Assembly (NCBI GenBank): GCA_036245805.1
Contig: BTRK01000003.1
Coordinates: 41,557,215 to 41,621,214, forward strand
Direction of reading: 5' to 3'
Length of the DNA stretch: 64,000 bases
Origin: Pristionchus mayeri
Taxonomy: Eukaryota > Nematoda > Chromadorea > Rhabditida > Neodiplogasteridae
Shown here: one piece after another, positions 23,139 to 32,131 of the stretch
Layout: each line of letters opens with the position of its first letter
How positions within the stretch are numbered: the first letter of the stretch is position 1
Position numbers and translations under genes: made by a program
Notes under the pieces: generated by a model
Databases searched by the model: none
Told to the model about the DNA's origin: nothing
Seen by the model: only the letters and a program-made list of their open reading frames with translations

Positions 23139-24494
23139 ATGTTTAAAAGCGAGATTGAGAAGAGTGTTTCCTCGTTGCATCCCAGTCTTGATTTGTTATC
23201 TACGAATACTACTGTCTGCGGCGTGGAGACATCACGCTTCAACGAGATAAGTCTCACGTCTGGTCCTGACATCAAACCGTACGAGTTTCGAGTCCAAAAT
23301 TCAAAAGCATTCCTTGACCTCCAGCGTAGCTACATTATCACCAAGTACAAGATTGTTAATGAGGATGGTAGTGACATTGTGACGGATGATAACGATGACG
23401 TCTATGCTCCAACAAACCTCTTTGGTTGTTCCCAATTTAGGCAAATCCAGGTGTTTGTCAACGGAGTACTTGTGTACGACAATGACAATTTCCCGTATAG
23501 GAGCTTTATTAGCGCCATGCTTTCGTACAACCAAGACTACAAGAACACGTTCCTTCGTCTTGCCGGCTTCTCACCTGAAGCCTTGCCCACTTCTGATGCT
23601 GATACCGAGTACATTAAGCGAAAGAACGCATGTGCCAAGTCGCAGGTTCAGGAAGTAGTTACCCCTCTATGGTTTGAACCGGCAATGCAGCCAAAAGCCA
23701 TTCTCCCCTTTGTTGATTTCCGTATCCTTTGTTTCCCTTCTTCCGATGAGTTTATGATTGATCGGCGAAAGGGAGACAAAAAGTATCGAGTCAAGGTCAC
23801 GAATATGACACTCATGTTACATGAACTGCATATTCATGACTCCACAGCGGTTGCATTCGATAAGATATTCCGCGACAGAAGCTCGATCACGTACAGCTCC
23901 TTGGGCACAAATGTCCGCACCTTCTATATACCTGGTGGAATCGAAGAGTTCCCCACGTTCAAGGTGTTTAGCAACAACATTCCAAGAAGGGTGTTCTTTA
24001 CCCTCGTTGATGCGAACGCGTTCAATGGCAACTACTCGAACCCGTTCGTCTTCAAGAATTTTGACCTACAAAACGTCCGAGTAGAAGCTGGAGGAGAGAT
24101 CATCCCGTTCCATGACTACTCGCTAAACTACGAGAAGAATCAGTACGCGAAGGCATATTTGGCACTGCAAGAGGCCCTATCGGTTGCGGGAACAGGATGT
24201 TCCAATGGTATCAAGCCTTCCACGTTCGCCTCACACTGCTGCATCTACGCATTCGACACAAGTGGAGCGGAAGCCGATCACTTTGCACTTCAACGCATCG
24301 GCGAGACGACAATCAAGCTTACGTTTGCAAAGGATACTCCCGAGTCGGGACTATATGGAATTGTTCTAGGCGAGATGATAACCAATCTCGTCATCGATAA
24401 GGATCGTATTCCCAGTGTACTAGTGTCTGATAAAGTATTTTATCAATTACAACATGACAATGTTATCAGCTGGTATCCAAGAATCAAAGGATGA
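23139..24494 (+). CDS. Polinton major capsid protein, double jelly-roll type
   Basis: An intact 451-residue frame. Its N-terminal part has the strongly conserved Polinton MCP pattern: KAFLDLQRSYIITKYKI, then APTNLFGCSQFRQIQVFVNG, then FPYRSFISAMLSYNQD. Later blocks (KVFSNNIPRRVFFTLVDANAF, YEKNQYAKAYLALQ) fit the second jelly roll. The protein would form trimeric hexons of an icosahedral particle. It is shorter than many Polinton MCPs (often 500-600 residues). Its last 48 bp overlap the 3' end of the oppositely oriented integrase. It is the only large structural gene here with no visible break. Confidence 0.88.
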   Translation: MFKSEIEKSVSSLHPSLDLLSTNTTVCGVETSRFNEISLTSGPDIKPYEFRVQNSKAFLDLQRSYIITKYKIVNEDGSDIVTDDNDDVYAPTNLFGCSQFRQIQVFVNGVLVYDNDNFPYRSFISAMLSYNQDYKNTFLRLAGFSPEALPTSDADTEYIKRKNACAKSQVQEVVTPLWFEPAMQPKAILPFVDFRILCFPSSDEFMIDRRKGDKKYRVKVTNMTLMLHELHIHDSTAVAFDKIFRDRSSITYSSLGTNVRTFYIPGGIEEFPTFKVFSNNIPRRVFFTLVDANAFNGNYSNPFVFKNFDLQNVRVEAGGEIIPFHDYSLNYEKNQYAKAYLALQEALSVAGTGCSNGIKPSTFASHCCIYAFDTSGAEADHFALQRIGETTIKLTFAKDTPESGLYGIVLGEMITNLVIDKDRIPSVLVSDKVFYQLQHDNVISWYPRIKG

Positions 24495-25508
24495 TGGGTA
24501 TCCAAGCCATTTCACAAGGACTTCCTTCTTGCCTCTCAAAGTTCGTCGACGTAGAATCTTCTCAACCTTGTACATGCCTGTATCATGTACCTTCTGAACC
24601 TCATCAAGATAGAATGAGCCCTTAATTGGATCGTCGTTGAGGTCTTTCAGTTTGATGTAAGCAGGGGAGTATTGTGCCTTTATCTTATCAACGATAAAGA
24701 GTTCCTCAGTCCAATTAGGCGTATATCCTTTCTCAAACGTTCTCTTCGATTTGCTGATACGAACAGAGTCCCCAACTTGAAGATTGAGTTCCTTCTGAGA
24801 ATACTCTGAGAGTCCTTCGTCGACATCTCCATCCCTGACCCGTGCCGGTGCCATGCCTATCGATCGGTTGGGACTGTTGTTAATCCCCTGCACAATCGCA
24901 TCAACATCATCGATCCAGCGACGGGATGACTTGTGGTGCAGATACCTGTAGAGGCGCCGCTTCAGTGTCTGGATTGCTTGTTCTGCCATTGCTGCCTTCA
25001 GCTCAGTCTTTGGGCTGTAATGACTGATCAAATGTTCCTTGAAAAGCGCTCCCACGTCCTTGTTGTAAAACTCCTTTCCTTGATCAGTGACAAAACGAGA
25101 ACAAACATGACCAAATCTGGCAATACATTTGTCTAGCAATTCCTTAATGGCTCTCTTCATCTCAATTCCAGTTTTCTGTCTTATGGGCACTGCGAATATG
25201 TAACGAGAGTAGCAATCAATGGCGAAAAGGCAAAATGTATGTCCATCATTGTAATTTTTCCACAATTGGAAGTCGGCCAGGTCAGTCTGCAGAGTTTGCC
25301 CTGGAGCAATCCCCGCGGTCTTTCTTCGCTCAAACTTGCGACGAATTCACTTGAAAAGGGTGTAGGAGGGTTGTTCACGAAGAAACGATTGAACCTCCTT
25401 TACGGGCACCTTACTGGCACTGGCTACTCTGGCAACAGAGGAAAAGGCTGTTGTACTACGTAGGTCAAAGTAGTGTTTACGCACACGTTCACGAACTGTT
25501 GACTTCAT
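24447..25508 (-). pseudogene. Polinton integrase with chromodomain, one in-frame stop
   Basis: A retrovirus-type rve integrase: catalytic Asp in TDLADFQ, second Asp in FVTDQGKEF and Glu in AAMAEQAIQTLK, followed by a C-terminal region ending in a chromodomain (YKVEKILRRR ... EVLVKWLGYP ... DSWIPADNI). The frame runs from ATG 25508, but TGA at 25347-25349 interrupts it just before the catalytic domain, at a point where Polinton integrases are normally continuous. Downstream of the stop the frame is open to 24447. No HHCC zinc finger is evident in the N-terminus. In Polintons it joins the terminal repeats to target DNA. The copy is probably non-functional unless the stop is bypassed. Confidence 0.88.
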
Positions 25509-25641
25509 GATAAATGAGACTCGTTCATAAAATTACTCTGTATCTCTGCGCTCTCTCACATATTACTATCTCTATCCTATCTCTGATTATGATATATGCC
25601 ATTCTACGAATTACAACCGTGTAGATTTGTGACTGTACTAC

Positions 25642-27330
25642 ATGTCTGATTTCTATATCACTCTTCCTAGTAATGTCGGAGGACCTGAAAACAAGCCATC
25701 AGATTTTCGTACTAGACTTCCAGAGCCGCTCCTTTTTAGGAACAAATGGAATGTTGGCCTTCATGAAATTTTGATATACGGAGAGATTCTCACAGTCCCT
25801 CATAATTCACCATTTGTTATTACTCTATATGATGGAAGTGTGTTGAACTGCTTCCTCCCAAAGGGAACATACAAAACGCCCCAAGCTCTAGCAACAGCCC
25901 TGACCAATGCTGTTCCACGGACACGCAAGAGAAGGAATGTACCAACTGAAGATGATGACGAAATCCCTTTCATTGATGATGAAGAACTTGCCCTAATCAG
26001 TGATGTTGGAGACCCAAATTGGACTGCTGAAGAGTGGGCTGAACATTGGGCACGCCAAGCAGCCAAACTTGGAACAACTCCTGTCCCGCCTGTTAAGAGT
26101 GTAACAAGCCAGTCGTCTGAGAATGATCATGCATCGATTCAGAAAGATGAGGAGGAAGCATAGCTGCTGAAAAGAGAAAGAAGCAGCAAGAAGATAAAGA
26201 TCGAATTGCTCGGGAGGAAAAGGAGCGTCAAGCAAAGGAGAAGAAGGAACGAGAGGAGAAGGAACGCCAAGTAAAGGAGAAGAGAGATCGAGAGGAGAGG
26301 GAGCGTCAAGCAAAAGAGAAGAAGGAACGAGATGAGAAGGAACGCCAAGCAAATGAGAGGCGCGAAAATGATGATAGAATTGCAAAGGAGCAGAAGGATA
26401 AGGCAGATAAGGAAGCTGCTGAAGCTGAGAAGAATCGAAAGGCTGCCGAAGATGAGAAGGCACGACAGCAGAAAGAAGCAGATGATAAGCGAAAGAAGGA
26501 AGAAGCTGAAAAGAAGAAGAAGAGAGAAGAGGAACAAAAGAAGAAGGAAGAAGATGAACGTAAGAAGAAAGAGGAGAAGAGAAAACAGGACGAGGCCGAA
26601 CGTACCCGTAAGGAACTCGAAGCCAAAAAAAGCAAAGGAACTTGAAGATAAGAGGAGGAGCGAGCAAGCTGATCGGAAGGCGAAGGAGAAGGAAGAGCAT
26701 GATAAGAGGGAGCAAAAGAAGAAAGAAGAGGAGCTGGCACGGAAGAAAGCAGCCGATGAGGAAAAGGAAAGGAATCGGCTTGCTGCGCTTGGTAAGGCAA
26801 AACAAGAGCAGGTTGAACAGCAGCAGCATGTGCCTAAGGCCATAGTTACTATTGAGCCTCATGAAGTTGTACCACCGTCGGCAATCGAAGCCCAACAACT
26901 TCCCACTCATGTAAAATTCACTTTTGATGATAGTGTTGGCAAAATGATTTTGAACCTTAACTATACTGTGCAACAGGTAGATCTAAGTGATGAGATCAGT
27001 TACATGTGTGGTTTCACTCATCCTACACTCAACCATAGTGAGGTTGCGCAGCATAACCCCGACTGTACAAACGGAAAGAGCCTCCTATACGTGAATAGTG
27101 ACTTGTGTGGCTTTTCACTTTGTGGGTCTCAAAAGACCAACCTTCTCCGAGTCATACCATGCATGAATGCTCAGAACGACACAATTTCTCAAAGTTTTCA
27201 AAATATTCGCTACATTGGAGTACGCTCAGAGTATGTCGACTCGATTAGGATTCAGATATTGGATTCGCTTGGAAATGAGGTTGCTATCCAAGGATACATT
27301 TGTGTTATTCTTCACCTGATAAAGGAATGA
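25642..27330 (+). pseudogene. Penton-like minor capsid protein with inserted Lys/Glu-rich coiled coil, frame broken twice
   Basis: The N-terminal block (FYITLPSNVGG ... SDFRTRLPEPLLF ... KWNVGLHEI) and C-terminal block (LLYVNSDLCGFSLCG ... LLRVIPC ... IRIQILDSLGNEV) match the start and end of the penton-like protein of Polintons. Between them lie over 200 codons of Lys/Glu/Arg-rich heptad-like repeats (KERQAKEKKEREEKE type). The reading frame changes near 26160 (stop TAG 26161-26163) and changes back at an A7 run near 26626-26632, so the two shifts compensate. They may be real mutations, an unrecognised intron, or assembly errors in low-complexity sequence. The long antisense frames here are mirror images of the repeat. 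Confidence 0.75.
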
Positions 27331-27349
27331 TAAATTGAGTTCATTCGTG

Positions 27350-28914
27350 ATGACTTCTCACATAGAGAGTACACCTTTCAGATTTCGCTGTCCAAATAAC
27401 ACTATTATTGTTGGCGCTTCACAGAGTGGTAAGACCACATTCGTTATTGAGTTGCTTCGACATACGGCCCTGTTTGATTTGCCAATCAACCAGATTCTGT
27501 GGCATCATGGTATTGAGGCGGCTAATCTGCCCTCCCATCCTCTAATTCAAACTATCCCTGGTCTGCTTGATGTAACCACACTCAAGCACCTTAGTGGTGA
27601 AGGGAAGGAACACAAATTGGTAGTGATAGATGACTTGTTGACAGAATCAATCGCAAATAAGGAGTTGCTCACGCAACTCTGGACCAGAGTTTCACACCAT
27701 TACAACATGACCTTTATTCTACTGGCTCAGTCGTTGTTCGAAATTCCACGGATTATTAGGAACAATTCGCATTATATGATCCTATTTAAGGCCCTCGCCT
27801 ATAGACTGAATGTTGTAAACTTGGGCAGACAAATTTTCCCCGGTCAGCTGCAGTACTTCCTGACTAGTTTCAACGATGCTACGGAACGCAGTTACGGCTA
27901 CATCATAATCACCGCACATCCTCGAGAAGATCAAGCGCACTTCAGGCTATGCACTGATATATTAGGTTGGTGCATAAGTTTCTTTCCTTTTTATTTTTTA
28001 AATTTCTGTTGACGTGTGTAGACTCTCATTATTTTCTGAATATCATGTGTAATGGCCATGATGGTAGATTACTACCATACATTTGATTTGGATCTACGCT
28101 GCATCGTGAGCAATTGACAACACTCAGAAAAAAAACGTCGGAAAATTGCTATTTTTAGCATTTTGGGTTGTATTCTGCTTAGCGAATACTTGTAGGATTC
28201 TGATTCTGCCCAACTAAGAAACACTTGGAGAGGAGGTGATTGTTCTGCTAAGCACGAAAAATCCGGATTCGAACGTGTGTCGGAGACAGGGAACACGAAA
28301 AAGTGATGATTTCACCGGATAGATCTGAACATGATGATTTCGAAAACTGGAGTTCTTGAACCGGAAGACCTATATTTTCCTAAATGTGCTAGCATAATTA
28401 TAGGGCAAAGTACTTCACAACCCACCGCAATTGACCACTCTTCAACGTTGCGTAAGAAAATGGCGCTCAGCAATTAGAGATCAATGATTTTCAAAGGTTG
28501 TAGATATTTAATTGGGCCAATATTTCTGGTAGGTTTCTCATGGCAGATTTGGTGGGTTATGTCGTATGACATACCCAGTCATAGTACTTTACAATGATGT
28601 GCTAATTGTAGCCTCTGCGCTATTCCCCTTGGAGCCTAGAGCAATTGAAAAGTCGGATTGATCGACCAGGTCCTACTAATTCCGAACCAAATTGTTCTAT
28701 TCTAATTGATCTTATCAACATATTATAGTATTCGATATAGAGTGTATACATGTTTGTATCAACAGCTAAAACAATTATTTGATTGGTTCATTGCGACGGT
28801 CTGGGGAGGTCAGAATGTTCGACCATGAAAAAAGAAAGAAACTTTTGCACCAACCTAATATTTGGAACAGCCAAGGTTTATCTGCCAAGTGATAGTCAGA
28901 AGAGACACAGATAA
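27350..28914 (+). pseudogene. Polinton genome-packaging ATPase (A32/FtsK-HerA type), split by a transposon
   Basis: Walker A GASQSGKTT and Walker B KLVVIDDLL, then the sensor-like TFILLAQSLFEIPRIIRNN, are those of the Polinton/PLV packaging ATPase. ATG 27350 follows the penton-like stop by 19 bp. The frame reads to 27961, where a TA-flanked mariner-type element interrupts it. After the element the same phase resumes for 17 codons and ends at TAA 28912-28914. The enzyme would pump DNA into the capsid. Only the extreme C-terminus is displaced, so a truncated product with element-derived tail (stop near 28012) is possible. Confidence 0.88.
27962..28858. mobile_element. Mariner-type non-autonomous element in the ATPase gene
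   Basis: 897 bp with terminal inverted repeats TTAGGTTGGTGCATAAGTTT and TTAGGTTGGTGCAAAAGTTT, TA duplication at 27960-27961 and 28859-28860. No transposase frame is visible inside. It belongs to the same broad group as four other TTAGGTTG or TCAGGTTG elements in the window. Confidence 0.88.
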
Positions 28915-29015
28915 TCTCGTCGTCGACGTCAGATACAGCAGGGATCACCGTCACAAGAGCCTTCTTCAGAGATCTTTCCGTTATCATCGCCATCTTATTG
29001 AATCTGGATTAAAGT

Positions 29016-29735
29016 TCATCGATAAAATCGCTTACCATTCAACTTTGCACTATTCATCGATCCCTCGTGATCTTCCTCGGCACATATTTCTGTTCCCATC
29101 CTTGTCCGATGGTGATGATGATTGTTGTTATTAGGACCGTTTGTGATCAAAAAGATTAGAATAATCACTATTACACAAATCAGCACTAGAATGTGAAGAC
29201 GAGGAGTGGTATTGATTAGACATCTACCTCTTCTCAGTACGAATGGAATAAAGTCAAAAGCTCCTTCATACATCTCCCCATCTATTGCAAGTCTTCCCGA
29301 TGTTGAACGCGATATGATAATGGTATCAGTAACTTCTATATCTTTACAGTCTCTAGCGAAGAGGTCAGGAACACAACCGTCCACAGTGCATACAGACCAG
29401 TTGCTTTTAGCAACCCACCATAGAGTATTCGAGAAGTGATCAACAGACATGCATTCAACTTTGTCGTTTAGTAGCGTGTAATTATGTCCTAGCTTCCGGT
29501 ACAGTGAGCCGTTGACGAGAAAATAATATTCATTACTTGAAATGATCTCAAGCTTATCAACAATGAACGACAAACAATCAATAGGCGAGTGATTCAAAAG
29601 GACAGTTCCATCTTCCAATTGGGAAAACAAAGAAAATTCAAGGAACTGTGTCATTCGAAGATTCTTACTAGAATTCTTAGGAGTAAGAATAAGAGGTGAA
29701 CAAATAAAATATGAGAGAAGATTCACACCAAACAT
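29016..29735 (-). CDS. Putative type I membrane glycoprotein in the Polinton, unknown
   Basis: A 239-residue intact frame. The N-terminus has a hydrophobic stretch usable as a signal peptide (MFGVNLLSYFICSPLIL). The ectodomain has several Cys residues and N-glycosylation sequons (NGS, NYT, NWS, NTT). A strong TM helix follows (LHILVLICVIVIILIFLI), then a short His/Asn- and acid-rich tail. Near its 3' end a GTAAGC donor could splice a different tail ending at about 28929, leaving the gene tail-to-tail with the ATPase. Some nematode Mavericks carry a gB-like fusogen, but this protein is too short and shows no such motif. It could be an entry or attachment glycoprotein or a captured host membrane protein. 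Confidence 0.55.
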   Translation of the reverse strand: MFGVNLLSYFICSPLILTPKNSSKNLRMTQFLEFSLFSQLEDGTVLLNHSPIDCLSFIVDKLEIISSNEYYFLVNGSLYRKLGHNYTLLNDKVECMSVDHFSNTLWWVAKSNWSVCTVDGCVPDLFARDCKDIEVTDTIIISRSTSGRLAIDGEMYEGAFDFIPFVLRRGRCLINTTPRLHILVLICVIVIILIFLITNGPNNNNHHHHRTRMGTEICAEEDHEGSMNSAKLNGKRFYR

Positions 29736-29816
29736 GGTAAGGCACAGACAATTGTAAAAAGTGAAGACAATCGAATATGAGAGTGTAGAAACTGATATAC
29801 CACAATAACTTCGTAA

Positions 29817-31706
29817 TCATTCAACCCTTGGGCGCTTTGAGGAGGATGGGCCGTCATCAAACCTCACAGGGTTACGTCCACGAAAACCGAATGGTACATA
29901 GCACTCTACCATTCCATCATCACCAAGATCCTCACCCTCGCGGGTTGCTCTCTTGAACGATACACAACGATGAGTCTTTGTCCGCACTTCAGTGTACACG
30001 TGTCCCAGATCCCTAGTTATCTCAGTTCTCGTAATGGATAGGGAGGATGGACTCTTCTTGAACACCATTCCTTTCATGGCTTCGTGAGTGATAATCCCCA
30101 GCGTATTGGCATCCTTCGTAATTCCACGAAGAGCTTGCTTGGCCTCAGTTTCACCAGTCTCCAGATTCTTCATCAACAGGCTGTAGTTCTTGCCTGGAAT
30201 ATATGACTATCAATCATCATATCAAAACGAAAAAGTAACGGAGAAACACAAGGAAACTCACAGCCCGCTATGACTACCTCCTGGATCTCCCAGCCTTCCT
30301 TCACTTCATCAGCCAGATCACCGAGCTCGAACGTCAACAGGTCACCTAGCGGGTCCTCTTCGTCCCTCCTCATTTCAAACATCACCGAATCCTGTACAAA
30401 ATACAATTGACTTATGCATGTACCTATGAACTAACCGTGTCCATATAACCGGCTCCTGTTCCGACCTTCTCCACGATCTCGTATAGTAGAACACGGGCAT
30501 AGGCCGTGACGAGCACGCTATGATGCACGGCTGAGTATCTGCAACTTATAACATTGAACCAATAGACAATTTCCCTCTTCTGCGAAAAGATGTTGCAATA
30601 CTAACCTATTCGCACGGATGGTCTCTTGTTTGGGTCGGTGCCTGACTCGCATCGTCTCTTCTCCATCAAACAGGTCGACTATCTGAGCGCTCAACATCTC
30701 GATTCTCGGGTCGGTGGCAAGCGCGTGGAAATCCTCTGCCTTGATGTACTCGTTCTTGGTGTGATGGGGGACCTCGCAGAGTTTGCTGCAAAGTATCAGA
30801 TAAATGTTATGATAACATCAGGTTCTTCTGATTATGTCAGGAATACCGTACCCCCAACCCGAGTTGTTGCAGAGCTTGCAGACCAGACGCATGGCAGGAT
30901 CCTCTTCGACATCCTCTGGCTTGAGCTCGAAGTCCAACTTGCGACCAACGCGGGCGCCTTCTGCTCATCCGTCCTCACACCAGCGGGATACTTCGATGAA
31001 GCGAACTAAAGATCAAAGTCCATTTGAAAAACTAACGAGCGATCCCAACCTTTAGCTTCATAAACTGCCTGAAGTACTGCCGGTAGAGGCCTCCACTCCA
31101 CAAGTCCCAATGCCACACCTCATGAATCCTGTATAGGTATGTACTAGCGCAAGCTAATGAGTAGTAGTACGCTTACATGAGGATCCTGTAGCCCTTACGG
31201 AGTGCCAGCTCTATCTCGACCGTCGCATACGTGCCCACCCAGGATCGGGACATCTCATCATCATGGTCGCAGTATTCCTTCCTTAAATGGAGATGATGCA
31301 TGGTGCGATTGCCCATCGTTGTCCTAGCCTTAACAGCAACACATAGGACTCACCTCTCCTTCAAGCATGCTGCACATAGACAGAAAATCAGGCTTCCATC
31401 AAAACGATGAGGAAGAGCAGCAAACAGTAGATCTTGAGGAGGTAGTACACGAATCTTGGCTATCCCTCTGTAGGGGAACGAAGTGCCTGACACCTCCTTG
31501 AATTCAGAGGTGATCACTTGAGGGTGCCCGAGTGGAAACTCCCTGAATGAAGAAGGTAATGGTCGCACTCATGCAGGTAGACTTTCCAGGCAGCAAAAGC
31601 CTCACCTTGTGCTCTGAATTGCAGGATAAAGCGAACAGATGTCATAATACTTTACGACAGTATGCTGAGTCGATCGAAGAAAGCTTCGAATATTCTTCTC
31701 AAGGAA
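29817..31706 (-). pseudogene. Polinton family B DNA polymerase, C-terminal half, intron-containing, 5'-truncated
   Basis: Minus-strand exons carry the palm motifs in order: motif A YYDICSLYP near 31650, the Polinton YRGIAKIRVLPPQDL block near 31450, motif B KLCNNSGWG near 30850, TAYAR near 30500 and motif C, where ...MDT and DSV are separated by a 44-nt intron at about 30393-30436. The last exon ends at 29817 after a KRPRVE tail. At least five or six introns have GT..AG borders. The exonuclease and N-terminal part are absent because a foldback repeat begins at about 31707. Polinton PolB is thought to replicate the element by protein priming. Confidence 0.85.
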
Positions 31707-32131
31707 TTTTTTCCTGCTGGTCAAACTTCCTGAGGTTAGAGATTTGTGCGAGGCCTACTCAGAAAAAATAGGGGTTGCTGCTCGGTCGCACCTTTGTGCC
31801 AGCCTTGCTGCAAAAAGAGGGTCGGAATTTCAGATCTCGGCTTCTAGACGAGCTAGAGACTCGTTCAAAGCACCAAAAATGATCGCTACCACGATGTCAT
31901 ATGATCCTGAGAATAGGAAAAACAGTATTTCATAATTTGACCTCAGGGAGCGAAACAATCACTTTTTCACATGATCTATTTTAGGGTGTTCTCTTTGAGG
32001 GACAATTTTGCAAAATTCTTTTAAGGTGTTCTCTTTGAGGGACAATTTTGCAAAATTTTTTTACTTAGTCAGGTTCAAAGTGTATTGAAGAACTGATTCC
32101 CAACTTTTTAGAATGTGTGGATATGTCTCCA
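31707..32131. repeat. Single-arm dispersed repeat abutting PolB
   Basis: Shares the CTGAGGTTGGAG-like and AGGGCAAAT-type blocks with the arms at 33.9-34.3, 38.9-39.6 and 60.6-61.0 kb. It marks where the polymerase gene was cut. Confidence 0.55.

Larger units (their letters stand above)
19664..31706. mobile_element. Maverick/Polinton virus-like element, decayed and missing its ends
   Basis: Polinton-type hypothetical protein, minor virion protein, major capsid protein, chromodomain integrase, penton-like protein, packaging ATPase and protein-primed-type PolB all lie within 12 kb, a set found together only in Polintons and related virus-like elements. The right side is replaced by a foldback repeat at about 31707. 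Terminal inverted repeats and the 6-bp target duplication were not found, and no cysteine protease was recognised. Confidence 0.9.

Noticed and set aside
26139..26973. Long minus-strand frames rich in Leu, Ser and Phe opposite the penton-like gene
   Set aside because: They are antisense readings of the Lys/Glu coiled-coil repeat; three frames stay open only because of the biased codons.
29016..29735. Herpesvirus gB-like Maverick fusogen
   Set aside because: Length (239 aa) and lack of fusion-protein motifs do not support it; kept only as an unknown membrane glycoprotein.
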